DNA of 64,000 nucleotides from Streptomyces albipurpureus (GCF_023701525.1 NZ_JAMQAW010000091.1:1-64000), one strand, 5' to 3'; counted from the first letter of the stretch, positions 1-8,848 are shown. Translations and numbers: made by a program. Notes: generated by a model not told the origin, from the sequence alone.

Positions 1-1
1 C

Positions 2-358
2 CACGCCACCCACCCCACCACCGCCTTCGCCCTCTCCCGCCTCGCCAACCCCGACACCCTCCACCCTTCCCCTACCTCCGGTGTGGAGGCCCCTACCCCT
101 ACCTCCGGTGTGGAGGCCCCTACCCCTACCTCCGGTGTGGAGGCCCCTACCCCTACCCGTTTCGGTGTGGAGGCCCCTACACCCATCGGGGTCTTCCGCA
201 GCGTCCAACGCCCCATCTACGACACCCTCATGAACAACCAACTCGACACCGCCGTCGAACAACAAGGCAAAGGCGACCTGGCGGCTCTGCTCACCGGGAA
301 GGACTCCTGGACGGTGCGGCCACCCAGCCCCCGGTCATCACCTTCCCTACTCGTCTGA
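2..358 (+). CDS. korB: 2-oxoacid:ferredoxin oxidoreductase beta subunit, C-terminal part (5' truncated)
   Basis: This reading frame is open from the left edge and carries the family's C-terminal signature: THPTTAFALSRLANPDTLH, then TPIGVFRSVQRPIYDTL, then KGDLAALLTGKDSWTV. The enzyme is the TPP- and Fe-S-binding beta subunit that oxidatively decarboxylates 2-oxoglutarate or another 2-oxoacid, passing electrons to ferredoxin. The next gene is a ferredoxin 35 bp downstream, which fits. Two features are odd. A block of tandem PTSGVEAPT-like repeats sits between two normally adjacent conserved segments. The protein also runs on for about 13 residues (Pro/Ser-rich) after the usual end near SWTV. 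The frame stays open through the insertion, so the gene may still be functional. The symbol is by family only; the upstream alpha subunit gene is outside the window. Confidence 0.85.
   Translation, partial: HATHPTTAFALSRLANPDTLHPSPTSGVEAPTPTSGVEAPTPTSGVEAPTPTRFGVEAPTPIGVFRSVQRPIYDTLMNNQLDTAVEQQGKGDLAALLTGKDSWTVRPPSPRSSPSLLV
80..181 (+). repeat. 27-30 bp in-frame tandem repeat inside korB
   Basis: The unit begins ggtgtggaggcccctaccc and starts at 80, 107, 134 and 164, giving spacings of 27, 27 and 30 bp. The last unit is partial and diverged. All units are multiples of three, so the reading frame is kept. Translated, they give repeats of GVEAPTPTS placed between two conserved korB segments. 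Confidence 0.9.
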
Positions 359-393
359 TCCATCGAGAACGCCGCATCCCAGGGAGGGACACC

Positions 394-711
394 ATGGCGT
401 ATGTGATCGCTCAGCCCTGCGTCGACGTCAAGGACCGGGCGTGTATCGACGAATGCCCGGTCGACTGCATCTACGAGGGACCGCGCAAGCTCTACATCCA
501 CCCCGACGAATGTGTCGACTGCGGCGCTTGTGAGCCCGTCTGCCCGGTGGAGGCCGTCTTCTTCGACGAGGACGTCCCGGCCGAGTGGAGCGACTACCGC
601 ACGGCGGACGCCGAGGTCTTTGTACCGCTCGGCTCCCTCGGAGGAGCGAGCGGAGCAGGTCCGCTCAGTGTCGATCATCCCCTGGTCGCAGGCCGGGGAG
701 CCGCAGAGTAG
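394..711 (+). CDS. Ferredoxin, 7Fe / FdxA-like actinobacterial type
   Basis: A 105-aa ferredoxin that carries electrons in the cytoplasm, here most likely the acceptor for the oxidoreductase encoded just upstream. The N-terminal half has the seven-iron pattern: C9, C17 and C21 in the first cluster region (PCVDVKDRACIDECPVDC), then CVDCGACEPVCPVEA, a full CxxCxxCxxxCP motif. The C-terminal half ends in a long Gly/Ala tail with no further cysteine. The ATG follows a strong ribosome-binding site (agggagg) about 8 bases upstream. A strong hairpin follows at 808-838, so this gene probably ends the transcript. Confidence 0.93.
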   Translation: MAYVIAQPCVDVKDRACIDECPVDCIYEGPRKLYIHPDECVDCGACEPVCPVEAVFFDEDVPAEWSDYRTADAEVFVPLGSLGGASGAGPLSVDHPLVAGRGAAE

Positions 712-807
712 CCCTGGGCCCGCCGTAGTGGTAGATCGCATTCCGGTGCGGTCCAGTACCGGTACAGGCCAAGTCCAGAGCGATTGCAGCGGTTCGCGAG
801 AACGTTG

Positions 808-838
808 GGGCGGTGGCGAGTAAATCTCGCCACCGCCC
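808..838 (+). terminator. Perfect 13-bp hairpin after ferredoxin gene
   Basis: gggcggtggcgag (808-820) and its exact complement (826-838) are separated by the loop taaat. It lies 97 bp after the ferredoxin stop. There is no T-run, which is normal for Streptomyces terminators. Confidence 0.75.
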
Positions 839-868
839 GTGGTGTTTCCGCCCCGAAGAAGGCTTGAT

Positions 869-949
869 CGCCCAGTACATCGCTCACGGACGCATGCATA
901 TGCGCCAGACATGTGTGCATCGATGTGTGGTTCGTGAGCGATCTGGGCG
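869..949. promoter_or_regulatory. Long interrupted inverted repeat upstream of the AfsA-like gene
   Basis: The left arm, 869-875 plus 879-888 (three-base bulge at 876-878), is complementary over 17 bp to the right arm 933-949. The 44-base spacer holds the palindrome gcatatgc and a direct repeat of atgtgtg at 911-917 and 923-929. It ends 80 bp before the AfsA-like start codon, within the promoter region. It could be an operator or a structured leader. I do not recognise a known regulator consensus. Apart from this and the terminator at 808-838, the 712-1028 gap holds nothing else I can name. Confidence 0.5.
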
Positions 950-1028
950 CTGGACGAAGCCCCACGGCGTACGGATCCACGATCGTTCTCGCCGCCGGCT
1001 CGGCCGGGGGACACATGAAGGAGCTGGT

Positions 1029-2072
1029 ATGGAGAGCGCGCTCGATGCTTCAGAAGCCGCACTGACGGTACCCGGGGCAACCACCGCGTCCGCTGCCCGC
1101 GCTGCCGGACTACCGGGTTCCCACGGCATGGCCCCTCTGCATCTGCTGCACAGACCCGACACTCCGGAGGGGTTCCTGCTGGACGCCAGCGCCCCGGTGG
1201 AGCAGCACTTCGCCCTCTCGGCCGAACTCCCCGACGGACACCCGGTGTTCAACGACGGCCCCGACACCTTCCACGATCTGCTCTTCGCCGCGGAATCCCT
1301 GCGCCAGGCCACCTTCTTCGTGGCCCATCAGTACTTCCGGGTCCCCGCCGAGCGTCCCGCCGTCTTTGTGTCGAGCGGGATCGATGTCCAGGACCTCGGC
1401 CCCTGGCGCCGAACCGGCCGTTCGGCACCCATGACCCTGGACATCACCCTGACCCCGGTCGACGTGGTCAACGGGATCCCCCGCGGTCTTGACTGCCGCG
1501 GCGGGGTGGCCATCGACGGAGTGAGCTGCGGCAGTGGCACCGCCAGGCTCCAGTTCCTGATGCCCAGGGTGTACCGGTCACACCGCGAGCTGGGGCGCCG
1601 CGAGAGTCTCCGCGGCTCGCTGCCCCCAGCGCCCCACGGTACGCGGCGCACCGCGGTCCGCCCCGAACAGGCAGGCCGCGGTGATCTGCGCAATGTCCTG
1701 GTGGGGCCGCCGTTACGGGCCGTCGACGGCGAGTTCATGCTGCCGGTCGTGCCGGCCCCCGGGCATGAGATGTTCCATGGCGGCCCCGACGGACACATAC
1801 CGGGCCCGGTGTTCCTGGAGGCATCCCGACAGGCGGCGCTGGTGGTCGCCGCCGAGCTTCAGGGATTTGAACCCGCCCATGTCGTGCTGACCCACTGGTG
1901 GGCCTCCTTCCGCGGCTTTGGCGAAGCGGACCTCCCCCTGACCTGCACGGTGAACACCCGTGACCCCTTGCGTGACAGCGCGGGCCGTCCAACCCTCCAG
2001 GTGAAGCTCACCTTCAGCCAGGGCAGCCGGGTGCTCTGCACCGCGGCGGCCACACTGCTCCAGGACTGCTGA
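1029..2072 (+). CDS. AfsA-family hotdog protein (gamma-butyrolactone synthase-like)
   Basis: 347 aa with two hotdog-type repeats of the A-factor synthase (AfsA/ScbA) family. The first covers about residues 38-105 and includes HRPDTPEGFLLD and HPVFNDGPDTFHD...ESLRQA. The second covers about 230-300 and includes FLEASRQA. The glutamate before the LRQA/SRQA motif is kept in both repeats. Family members condense a beta-ketoacyl thioester with dihydroxyacetone phosphate to make butenolide or butyrolactone signals. Some cluster members are instead thought to act on the pathway product. The ATG at 1029 is chosen because aaggag lies 6 bases upstream; longer in-frame starts have none. It is followed by a SARP activator. 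No butyrolactone receptor gene is present in the window, so the signalling role is open. Confidence 0.82.
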   Translation: MESALDASEAALTVPGATTASAARAAGLPGSHGMAPLHLLHRPDTPEGFLLDASAPVEQHFALSAELPDGHPVFNDGPDTFHDLLFAAESLRQATFFVAHQYFRVPAERPAVFVSSGIDVQDLGPWRRTGRSAPMTLDITLTPVDVVNGIPRGLDCRGGVAIDGVSCGSGTARLQFLMPRVYRSHRELGRRESLRGSLPPAPHGTRRTAVRPEQAGRGDLRNVLVGPPLRAVDGEFMLPVVPAPGHEMFHGGPDGHIPGPVFLEASRQAALVVAAELQGFEPAHVVLTHWWASFRGFGEADLPLTCTVNTRDPLRDSAGRPTLQVKLTFSQGSRVLCTAAATLLQDC

Positions 2073-2154
2073 CCACCGACAGCCCCCACCCCCCCACGCC
2101 CCCACCCCCCGGTTGACACACCCCCACCCCGTTCGTCATCGAGAGGAGCCATCC

Positions 2155-4980
2155 ATGCGTTTTCGGGTATTGGGGCCGGTGAGTCTGTCCCCTCGCACCC
2201 CATCAGCCGCCAAACCACGTGCACTGCTCGCCACCCTGCTGGTGCAGGCCGGTGAAGTGGTCCCAGCGCACAGCCTGATCGATGAGCTGTGGGGGACCGA
2301 GCCACCGCGGACCGCGACCACCACGCTTCAGGTGTATGTGTCCCAACTGCGAAAGGTGCTCGCCGAAGGCGATGACGCCGCCGCCACCACCGGTGGGCTG
2401 CTCGTCACCCGCCCCCCTGGATATCTGCTCCAAATACCCCACCAGGAGGGCCAGTTCGACCTTCCCCAGTTCGAGCGCCTGCGCTCCGACGGCCGCACCG
2501 CCTACCAGGAGAGCGATTTCGCGCGCTCCTCCCATCTGCTGGGTGAGGCCCTCGCCCTCTGGGCCGGACCGGCGCTGTCCGGCATCCCCCATGGCGTACG
2601 GCTGGAGTCCGCGGCCATCCGTCTCGACGAACTGAGACTGGAGGTCCTCGAACAGCGGATCGTCGCCGATCTGCGGCTGGGACGCCATCAGGAGCTGGCC
2701 GGAGAACTACTGGCCCTCGCCAATGAGAACCCGCTGCGGGAGACGCTCCACGCTCATCTGATGGTGGCGCTGTACCGGACGGGACGAGGTTCCGACGCGC
2801 TGAGGGTGTACGGACGGCTGCGCCACTCCCTCGTCGAGGAGTTGGGGGTCGAACCCGGCCCCACACTTGCCCGACTGCATGAACGAGTACTCCGCCGTGA
2901 CCCATCACTGGACTGGCGGGCCGCTCGCGCCGGCGTCGCCGCCAACGACCGGCCGACACCGCCGGCCTCCCCCGGGGTCACTGCCACCGCCCCCGCGCCC
3001 GTGCCTGTGCCGAAACCCGTACTACCCGCCGCGGCTCCCGGTTTCGCCGGCCGTCACGAGGAGCTGGCCTACGGGGAGAAGGTGCTCCGCGGCGGCGGTG
3101 GACGGCAGCCGGCGCGCCTACTGGCGATCTCGGGCCGGGCCGGCGCGGGTAAGACCGTACTGGCGCTACGGCTCGCCCACCGCCTGGCCGGGCAGTTCCC
3201 CGACGGGCAACTGCTGGTGGGGCTGCGCGGCCCCCAGGGCAGACCGCTGAGCCCGACCCAGGCGGGCGCCCTGCTGCTGCGCCGGCTCATCGGCGCCGCC
3301 CCCGGCGCCACAGCGCCGACCGATCCGGGGGAACTCGCCGACCGACTCCAACGCGCCCTGCACGGACGCCGAATGCTGCTCGTCATCGACGATGTCAGTT
3401 CCGAGGAACAGGTACGCCCCCTGCTACCGCCCGGCGACGGCAGCGCTGTGATCCTCATCGGCCGGCGCACGGCCGCAGCGCTCGACGGCGCCGAGCATCT
3501 GGTTCTGGACGCCGTGCGACCGGACGACGCCCTGGAACTCCTGCGCGTCGCGGGAGGTCAGCGCATGGCCGAGAACCCGGCAGCCACGGCGGAGATCGCC
3601 CGGCTGTGCGGATATCTGCCACTGGCGCTACGGGTCGCGGCGGCGGCCCTGACCGCGCGGCCGCATACGACGGCCGCCGAACTGGCGGAACGGTTGCGCG
3701 ATGAGAGAACCCGGTTGGGGGTGCTCCGCGAAGGCGATCTCGATCTGCGCTCCAGCCTCCTGACCGGATACCAGGAAGCCACCCCCGCCACCCAGCGCGC
3801 CTTTCGGCTGCTGACCCTGGCCCCCGCCCCGGACTTCGCCGGATGGACCGCCGGCGCTCTGCTGGGCATCACCCCCGGCGCGGCGGACGAGGTCGCCGAG
3901 GAGCTCGTACGCGCCCAACTGCTGGAGGCGAGACCCGGCGAGCGGCCGGCACGCTATGGATTCCACTCCCTGCTGCGGGTGCTGGCCGTGGAACTGCGCG
4001 ATGCGGCTGACCAGGAGCATGGGCAGCCGCCGAAGGCCATGGAACGGCTCTGCCACGCCTATCTCGCGCTGGCCAGATACGCGGACCGACGGCTCGCCCC
4101 CGGACGGAACTGGCGAGTCCCAGCGCTCAGCGGCGCCGGAGCGGCGATGGGCGACGCCTATCAAGGCACCCTCCTCGATCGGGCCGCCATCGTGGGCAGC
4201 AGCCCGCTGGGATGGTTCGGGAAGGAGGCAACGGGCCTGGTGGAGACCGTACGACAGGCCCATGCGGCCGGTCTGTGGCCGCTGGTGGGGGAACTCGCCG
4301 ACAGCGCCACCGGGTACTTCCACGCGTGCGCCGCGTGGGATGACTGGGAGGAGACCCACCGACTCGCCCTGGACGCCGCGCTGCGCACGGGTAACACCGC
4401 CGCGGAGGCGGTGGTGCGCTACTCGCTCGGGGACCTCGCCTGGCAGCGCAGGGAGGGCCGGCGGGCCCTGGACCTCTACACCGCGGCGCAGCACTGCTTC
4501 GACCGGGTGGGGGACCGGATCGGCTCCGCCCGCTGCCGGATCGGTGTGGCGGACATCCTGCTGGGCCAGGGCCGGCTCGGGGCCGCCGCTCGACGGTATG
4601 GGCGGGCCCTGGACCAGTGCCTGGCCGGAGGGGACCTCTGGGGTGGGGTGGCCGCGCTCAACGGGCTCGCCCTGGTCAATCTCCGCAAGGGGCGGCGGGA
4701 CACGGCCACCGGTCAGCTGGTGCAGTGCCGTCGCTGGGCCGAGCGGCTCGGGGACCGTCGCTGGGCCGAGTACACCCGCCGCACCGCCGCTCGAATGGCC
4801 CAGGACGCCCCGGCGAACCAGTCCCAGCCGTCGCGGAACGGACAGCCGGACCAACGCTCCGGGGCGGTGGTCGCCGCTGATGACCCACCGTACGCGGTGG
4901 AGGTGCGACCCGGGATGTGGCTCATCGGTGCGGCGGTCGGCCGAGGCGGCCGTTCGCACTCGCCCGCACTCTCACGGTGA
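2155..4980 (+). CDS. SARP-family regulator with NB-ARC and TPR regions (AfsR-like)
   Basis: A 941-aa activator of the AfsR type. Residues 1-95 are an OmpR-like winged helix (MRFRVLGPVSL at the start, then VVPAHSLIDELWG, then TATTTLQVYVSQLRKVL). Residues about 100-245 are the bacterial transcriptional activation domain. After a Pro/Ala linker, an NB-ARC ATPase begins with P-loop GRAGAGKT near residue 328, followed by a Walker B segment (MLLVIDDVSSEE). The last 200 residues look like TPR helices. The start at 2155 is chosen for gagagg upstream and because the winged helix begins there. SARPs bind direct repeats near -35 boxes of biosynthetic operons, so this is the likely activator of the minus-strand cluster genes. 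The large size suggests ATP-dependent or partner-dependent control. Confidence 0.93.
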   Translation: MRFRVLGPVSLSPRTPSAAKPRALLATLLVQAGEVVPAHSLIDELWGTEPPRTATTTLQVYVSQLRKVLAEGDDAAATTGGLLVTRPPGYLLQIPHQEGQFDLPQFERLRSDGRTAYQESDFARSSHLLGEALALWAGPALSGIPHGVRLESAAIRLDELRLEVLEQRIVADLRLGRHQELAGELLALANENPLRETLHAHLMVALYRTGRGSDALRVYGRLRHSLVEELGVEPGPTLARLHERVLRRDPSLDWRAARAGVAANDRPTPPASPGVTATAPAPVPVPKPVLPAAAPGFAGRHEELAYGEKVLRGGGGRQPARLLAISGRAGAGKTVLALRLAHRLAGQFPDGQLLVGLRGPQGRPLSPTQAGALLLRRLIGAAPGATAPTDPGELADRLQRALHGRRMLLVIDDVSSEEQVRPLLPPGDGSAVILIGRRTAAALDGAEHLVLDAVRPDDALELLRVAGGQRMAENPAATAEIARLCGYLPLALRVAAAALTARPHTTAAELAERLRDERTRLGVLREGDLDLRSSLLTGYQEATPATQRAFRLLTLAPAPDFAGWTAGALLGITPGAADEVAEELVRAQLLEARPGERPARYGFHSLLRVLAVELRDAADQEHGQPPKAMERLCHAYLALARYADRRLAPGRNWRVPALSGAGAAMGDAYQGTLLDRAAIVGSSPLGWFGKEATGLVETVRQAHAAGLWPLVGELADSATGYFHACAAWDDWEETHRLALDAALRTGNTAAEAVVRYSLGDLAWQRREGRRALDLYTAAQHCFDRVGDRIGSARCRIGVADILLGQGRLGAAARRYGRALDQCLAGGDLWGGVAALNGLALVNLRKGRRDTATGQLVQCRRWAERLGDRRWAEYTRRTAARMAQDAPANQSQPSRNGQPDQRSGAVVAADDPPYAVEVRPGMWLIGAAVGRGGRSHSPALSR

Positions 4981-5002
4981 TCTCTCCTCAATCCGAGCAC
5001 AC

Positions 5003-5051
5003 CGACGCCGGTGTGTCCCCCTGTTCGGTCGGGGAGGACACACCGGCGTCG
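5003..5051. terminator. 16-bp perfect hairpin between convergent genes
   Basis: cgacgccggtgtgtcc (5003-5018) is exactly complementary to 5036-5051. It lies between the SARP stop (4980) and the convergent hydrolase stop (5095), so it can serve both strands. Confidence 0.85.
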
Positions 5052-5094
5052 CGTTGAGCGAGCCCACGCGTGCAGCTCCACTCGGATCGGTCCG

Positions 5095-5973
5095 CTACTT
5101 GGCGCTTTCCGCCGTGGCGTGGGCGGCACTGCGGATCTGATCGACGACGACGTCGGGGTGGGACATCATCGCGACGTGCGAGGAGTCGATCTCGACCGTG
5201 TGCGACTTGGCCCGCTCGGCCTCGAAGCGCTCCAGGTCGGGGGCGATCGCCTTGTCGTTCTTGGCGACGATGAACCAGGACGGAATCGTCTTCCAGGCCG
5301 CGGCGGTGGCGTTCTGTGCGAACCCGGCCTGGGCGACCGGGCGCTGTTCGACCGCCATGATCCGAGTCTGCGCCTCGGGGAGGTCAGCCGCGAACACGGC
5401 GTGGAACTTCTCGTTCTGGATGTACAGATCCGTGCCGCTGGTCGTTCCGTCGGTGTACGGGACCGGCCGGAGCGCGGTGCCGAGGTCGCTGCCCGTGAAC
5501 TTCGTGGACAGCGCGGCCGGGTTCTCGCCCACATCCGGCATGAAGGCCGACACATACACCAGGGCCTTCACATTCTCGTTTCCGGCGGCGGCCTGGCTGA
5601 TGACGGCGCCGCCGTAGGAGTGCCCCGCGAGCACGATCGGGCCCTTGACCGACTTGAGGATGGACGCGACATAGGCCGAGTCGCTGAGCACACCGCGCAG
5701 TGGGTTCGGTGGGGCGAGCACCGGATACCCCTGGTGCTGGAGCCGCTCGACCACGTCGTTCCAGCCGGATGCGTCCGCGAACGCGCCGTGCACCAGCACC
5801 ACCGTCGGCTTGGCGCCATGGCTCGTGGGCTCGGGGTTCTCCCCACCGGACGGGTCGCCCCCGGCGACCGCGGGTCCGGTCGCGAACACCGCCGCGGTCA
5901 GTGCCAGGGACAAGGCGCCCACCCGCACTATGCGGCGGCGCATCGGACGGGAGGAGGGTGGTGACACAGCCAT
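5095..5973 (-). CDS. Secreted alpha/beta hydrolase
   Basis: 292 aa. The N-terminus is a signal peptide with MRRRIVR followed by a hydrophobic run and an ATGPAVAGG cleavage region near residue 38. The mature part has the alpha/beta hydrolase fold: oxyanion segment VVLVHGAFAD, nucleophile elbow GHSYGG (Ser119), acid region AKNDKAIAPD, and histidine in IDSSHVAMMSHP near residue 265. It resembles the short secreted esterases often annotated as EstA or pyrethroid-hydrolase-like; the substrate cannot be told from sequence. It sits alone, convergent with the SARP gene and divergent from the MFS gene, and is probably a neighbour of the cluster rather than a pathway enzyme. The start could also be the ATG ten codons later at MRRRIV. 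Confidence 0.88.
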   Translation of the reverse strand: MAVSPPSSRPMRRRIVRVGALSLALTAAVFATGPAVAGGDPSGGENPEPTSHGAKPTVVLVHGAFADASGWNDVVERLQHQGYPVLAPPNPLRGVLSDSAYVASILKSVKGPIVLAGHSYGGAVISQAAAGNENVKALVYVSAFMPDVGENPAALSTKFTGSDLGTALRPVPYTDGTTSGTDLYIQNEKFHAVFAADLPEAQTRIMAVEQRPVAQAGFAQNATAAAWKTIPSWFIVAKNDKAIAPDLERFEAERAKSHTVEIDSSHVAMMSHPDVVVDQIRSAAHATAESAK

Positions 5974-6321
5974 GAGAGGTCTCTCTTCTACTGGGAGGGA
6001 AGGCTGTCGCCTCAGCGTTCACCCCACCTGGCCACCTCCGCCCGTTGACATGGGCGGGAGAGTGAAATCTCCGGCCATCGGAGTGACGCCCCCACGGCAG
6101 GGGGGCTACCGGGCCGCGTATCACCGGCCCGGACCCGAGAGTTGGGGAAGACACCCTCGCGGGCGGCAACGCCGTGGGCTGGTGCCCAGACCGCGGATTC
6201 ACTGGCGCTCCCGTACGCGCCCGGCTACCCGATGAGTCGATCACGGTGCGTTCCCTCAGCCGGGCCCGCACCGAGTCCCGTTTCCGGGGGCCCGGCATGT
6301 CGGACGACCCGAGGAGGCACG
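5974..6321. other. Divergent intergenic region
   Basis: 348 bp between the divergently read hydrolase and the MFS gene. It must hold promoters for one or both. I see no convincing consensus boxes, repeats or hidden gene. Confidence 0.4.
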
Positions 6322-7776
6322 GTGTTTCGACGGTTGGCCCGCACTCTGCTGGCCCTGGCGCTGCTCCTCGGCGCTCTCGCCGCGACGGTGCCGCCGCGCC
6401 CCGCGCACCCGCTGGCCTACCCCGCCTCCGGTTCACCGTCGCCGTTCATCCCGGCAGGCGACGCGGAGCGGGGGACTTCCCCGACGGATGACAGCTTCCA
6501 GACAGCGCCGGGAGAAGGAGCGCCACCCTCGCCGGGTACCGTCAGCAGCCGCCCCCGTCGGGCCGGCGCCCGGCCGCGTTCCCTTCACAGCGACCGTTGG
6601 CGAACCTCGTACCGCAGGGGCTTCTGGTATGTGGCCATTTCCTTTGCCCTGGTCATGGCCTTCGGTACCGCTCCGACCCCGCTCTGGCCGAGCTACGCCG
6701 ACCAGGACGGCTTCGGGGCGATCACCATCACCGAGGTCTTCGCCGTACTGGTGGCCGGTGCCGCCGTGGGATTCCTCGCCCTTGGACATCTGTCCGACCA
6801 CTACGGCCGCCGTCGGATCGTTCTCCCGGCGCTGACCGTCGCCATGGTGGCGGCCGTCGTCCTTTCGCTGTGGAGCAGCCTGCCCGGACTGGTGGTCGGA
6901 CGCTTCCTCAACGGCGTCGCCATCGGGCTCATGGCCTCCACGGCCACCGCCTATCTGCACGACCTCTACGCCCGCGAGCATCCCGACCGCCCCACGGCGG
7001 CCCGGCCTGCCGTCGTGGCCACCGCGGCCAACCTCGGCGGGCTCGCCCTGGGCCCCCTGGTGGCCGGTGCGGTCGCCCAGTGGCTGCCCCACCCGCTCAC
7101 CCTGACGCAGCTCGGCTTCGCCGCCGCGCTCGCCCTGAGCCTGCTGCTCACCTGGACGGTGCCCGAGACCGTCGATCTGCGGTCCGCCGCGGCTCAGCGT
7201 CCTCCCCGGTTCGCCCTGCGGGACGGCGCGGGGCGCGAGTTCGCCTCCGCGGCAGCCCTCGGGTTCTTCTCGTTCGCGCTGTTCGGCCTGGTCACCTCGT
7301 TGGGTGCGGTGATGCTCCGGGGCACGCTCGGGATCTCCAGCACGTTTGTCGCAGGGCTGGCGCCGGGGGTGATGTTCACCGCCGCCGCGGTTGGCCAACT
7401 CGCACTCGCCCGACTCCCCCCGGCGCGACTGCTCACCGTCGGGGCGCTGGTCTTCCCGGTCGGACTCGTCCTGGTGGCCCTCTCGCTCTACCACCCGTCC
7501 CTGGGCCTGTACCTCGCGGCGGTCACCGTGGCCGGGGCGGGAGGCGGGGTGCTGTTCAAGGCGGGTGTGGCCCGAGCGGGGAGCGCCGCTGCCCCCGCCT
7601 CTCGGGCGGGGGTGCTGGCGGTCTACTTCACCGCCGCCTACGCGGGCCTTGGCCTGCCATCGGTCCTCTTCAGCGTGGCGATCCGGCATTGGAGCACCAG
7701 CGTCTCGATGACCGGCTTCGCGGTCGTGCTCTGTCTGGGCGCCACCCTCTCGGCCATGGCGGCGAGACGCGGCTGA
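6322..7776 (+). CDS. MFS transporter, probable exporter of the cluster
   Basis: 485 aa. The core from about residue 95 is a major facilitator: TM1 FWYVAISFALVMAFGTAPTP, the loop 2-3 signature GHLSDHYGRRRIV, about 12 membrane segments in all, and a C-terminus ending SAMAARRG. In front lies an unusual N-terminal segment with its own hydrophobic stretch (residues 7-24) and a Pro/Ser-rich linker. A GTG at 6322 with gaggagg 4 bases upstream is the best-supported start. If translation begins further in, near 6538, the protein would be an ordinary MFS without that segment. It is flanked by cluster genes, so product export or self-resistance is likely, but the substrate is unknown. Confidence 0.82.
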   Translation: MFRRLARTLLALALLLGALAATVPPRPAHPLAYPASGSPSPFIPAGDAERGTSPTDDSFQTAPGEGAPPSPGTVSSRPRRAGARPRSLHSDRWRTSYRRGFWYVAISFALVMAFGTAPTPLWPSYADQDGFGAITITEVFAVLVAGAAVGFLALGHLSDHYGRRRIVLPALTVAMVAAVVLSLWSSLPGLVVGRFLNGVAIGLMASTATAYLHDLYAREHPDRPTAARPAVVATAANLGGLALGPLVAGAVAQWLPHPLTLTQLGFAAALALSLLLTWTVPETVDLRSAAAQRPPRFALRDGAGREFASAAALGFFSFALFGLVTSLGAVMLRGTLGISSTFVAGLAPGVMFTAAAVGQLALARLPPARLLTVGALVFPVGLVLVALSLYHPSLGLYLAAVTVAGAGGGVLFKAGVARAGSAAAPASRAGVLAVYFTAAYAGLGLPSVLFSVAIRHWSTSVSMTGFAVVLCLGATLSAMAARRG

Positions 7777-7831
7777 CCCACCGGCGCTCGCCATCTCCTG
7801 GCGCCCTGGTGTCCATCGGCGTAGCGGCCCG

Positions 7832-8845
7832 TCAGCCCGCTGCCCGACCAGGCCCCGCTTCGCTGGTACCGCGTAGCTGGGGACGGCGGTTGCGCAGTAG
7901 CTGCCGCCACTCCTCCGCGCTGAACCGCGCTGGCTCCGTGCCCTTCATGAAGTCGTGCAGCACGGCGAGGAAGCGCTCCGGTTCGGCGCGGAAGGGAAAG
8001 TGCCCTGCCTCAGCGAAGATCTCCAGCCTGCTGCCCGGCATGGAGACATGACCCAGCCCGGCGTGTACCGCGGGCACCACCAGATCCCGCCCGCCCCAGA
8101 CCAGCATGGTGGGCATCCCCTGGGTGAGATAGCTGCGATCCAGCAGCGTTCCGACCTGTCCGCGCCAGTCCACGACGGCCCGCAGGGTTCGGACGAAGGC
8201 ATTGCGTGAGGTGGCGTCGGGCAGCGCGTCGATGGCGCGCAACAACTCGGGCGCGTCCAGCCCCAGACTGCTGGAGAGTGACTGGATCAGCCGTACGGTC
8301 AACCCTAACTGCCAGCGTACGGTGGGTAGTTGCAGTGCGGCCAGGAGCAGGCCGGCTCCTGGCAGGGTGGCCGCTCGCAGCAGTGGGGTCACTTGGCGAC
8401 CGATGCCCCCACTGCCGACCAGCACCAGCCGCTCGGTGCGCTCCGGGAACTGGTAGGCGAACTGCGCGGCCACGGCGCCCCCCAGCGAATGCCCCACGAG
8501 GGTCGCCCGGTCGATGCCCAGCGCGCTCAGGAGATCGCGTAGTCCATTGGCGTAGGCGCCGGGCGAGTAGTCGCCACGCGGTTTGTCGGACCCGCCGTGG
8601 CCGAGCAGATCCGGAGCGAGCACCCGGTATCGACGGGCCAGCCCCGGGATGATCTCCGTCCAGGTCGCTGAGGAGTCACCGATGCCGTGGATCAACACCA
8701 CGGCCGCTCCCTTGCCCGCCATCCGGTAGGCGTGGCGGTAGCCGTGCAGTCGCCGGGTACGGAGGCGAACCTCGCCGCCGCGCGTACCGCGCGGCCTCGG
8801 TTGTCCCGGCCCGGGGCGGTCACCGGTGAGAGGGGGGATGGCCAC
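7832..8845 (-). CDS. Alpha/beta hydrolase (cluster gene)
   Basis: 337 aa, cytoplasmic, with no signal peptide. It shows VVLIHGIGDSSATW as oxyanion loop, nucleophile elbow GHSLGG with Ser120, acid region VWGGRDLVVP, and histidine in EAGHFPF. About 60 further residues follow, ending in an Arg/Gly tail. The start is GTG at 8845. It lies 3 bases after the stop of the small gene upstream, so translation is probably coupled. In acyltetronate pathways an alpha/beta-hydrolase-fold enzyme (Agg5/QmnD5 type) removes acetate from the acetylated tetronate. This protein and the one at 9284-10432 are the two candidates for that step here. A hydrolytic or cyclising role is equally possible. Confidence 0.88.
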   Translation of the reverse strand: MAIPPLTGDRPGPGQPRPRGTRGGEVRLRTRRLHGYRHAYRMAGKGAAVVLIHGIGDSSATWTEIIPGLARRYRVLAPDLLGHGGSDKPRGDYSPGAYANGLRDLLSALGIDRATLVGHSLGGAVAAQFAYQFPERTERLVLVGSGGIGRQVTPLLRAATLPGAGLLLAALQLPTVRWQLGLTVRLIQSLSSSLGLDAPELLRAIDALPDATSRNAFVRTLRAVVDWRGQVGTLLDRSYLTQGMPTMLVWGGRDLVVPAVHAGLGHVSMPGSRLEIFAEAGHFPFRAEPERFLAVLHDFMKGTEPARFSAEEWRQLLRNRRPQLRGTSEAGPGRAAG

Positions 8846-8848
8846 GGG

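Noticed and set aside
80-181. CRISPR-like array
   Set aside because: The units are tandem without unique spacers, in frame and inside a gene.
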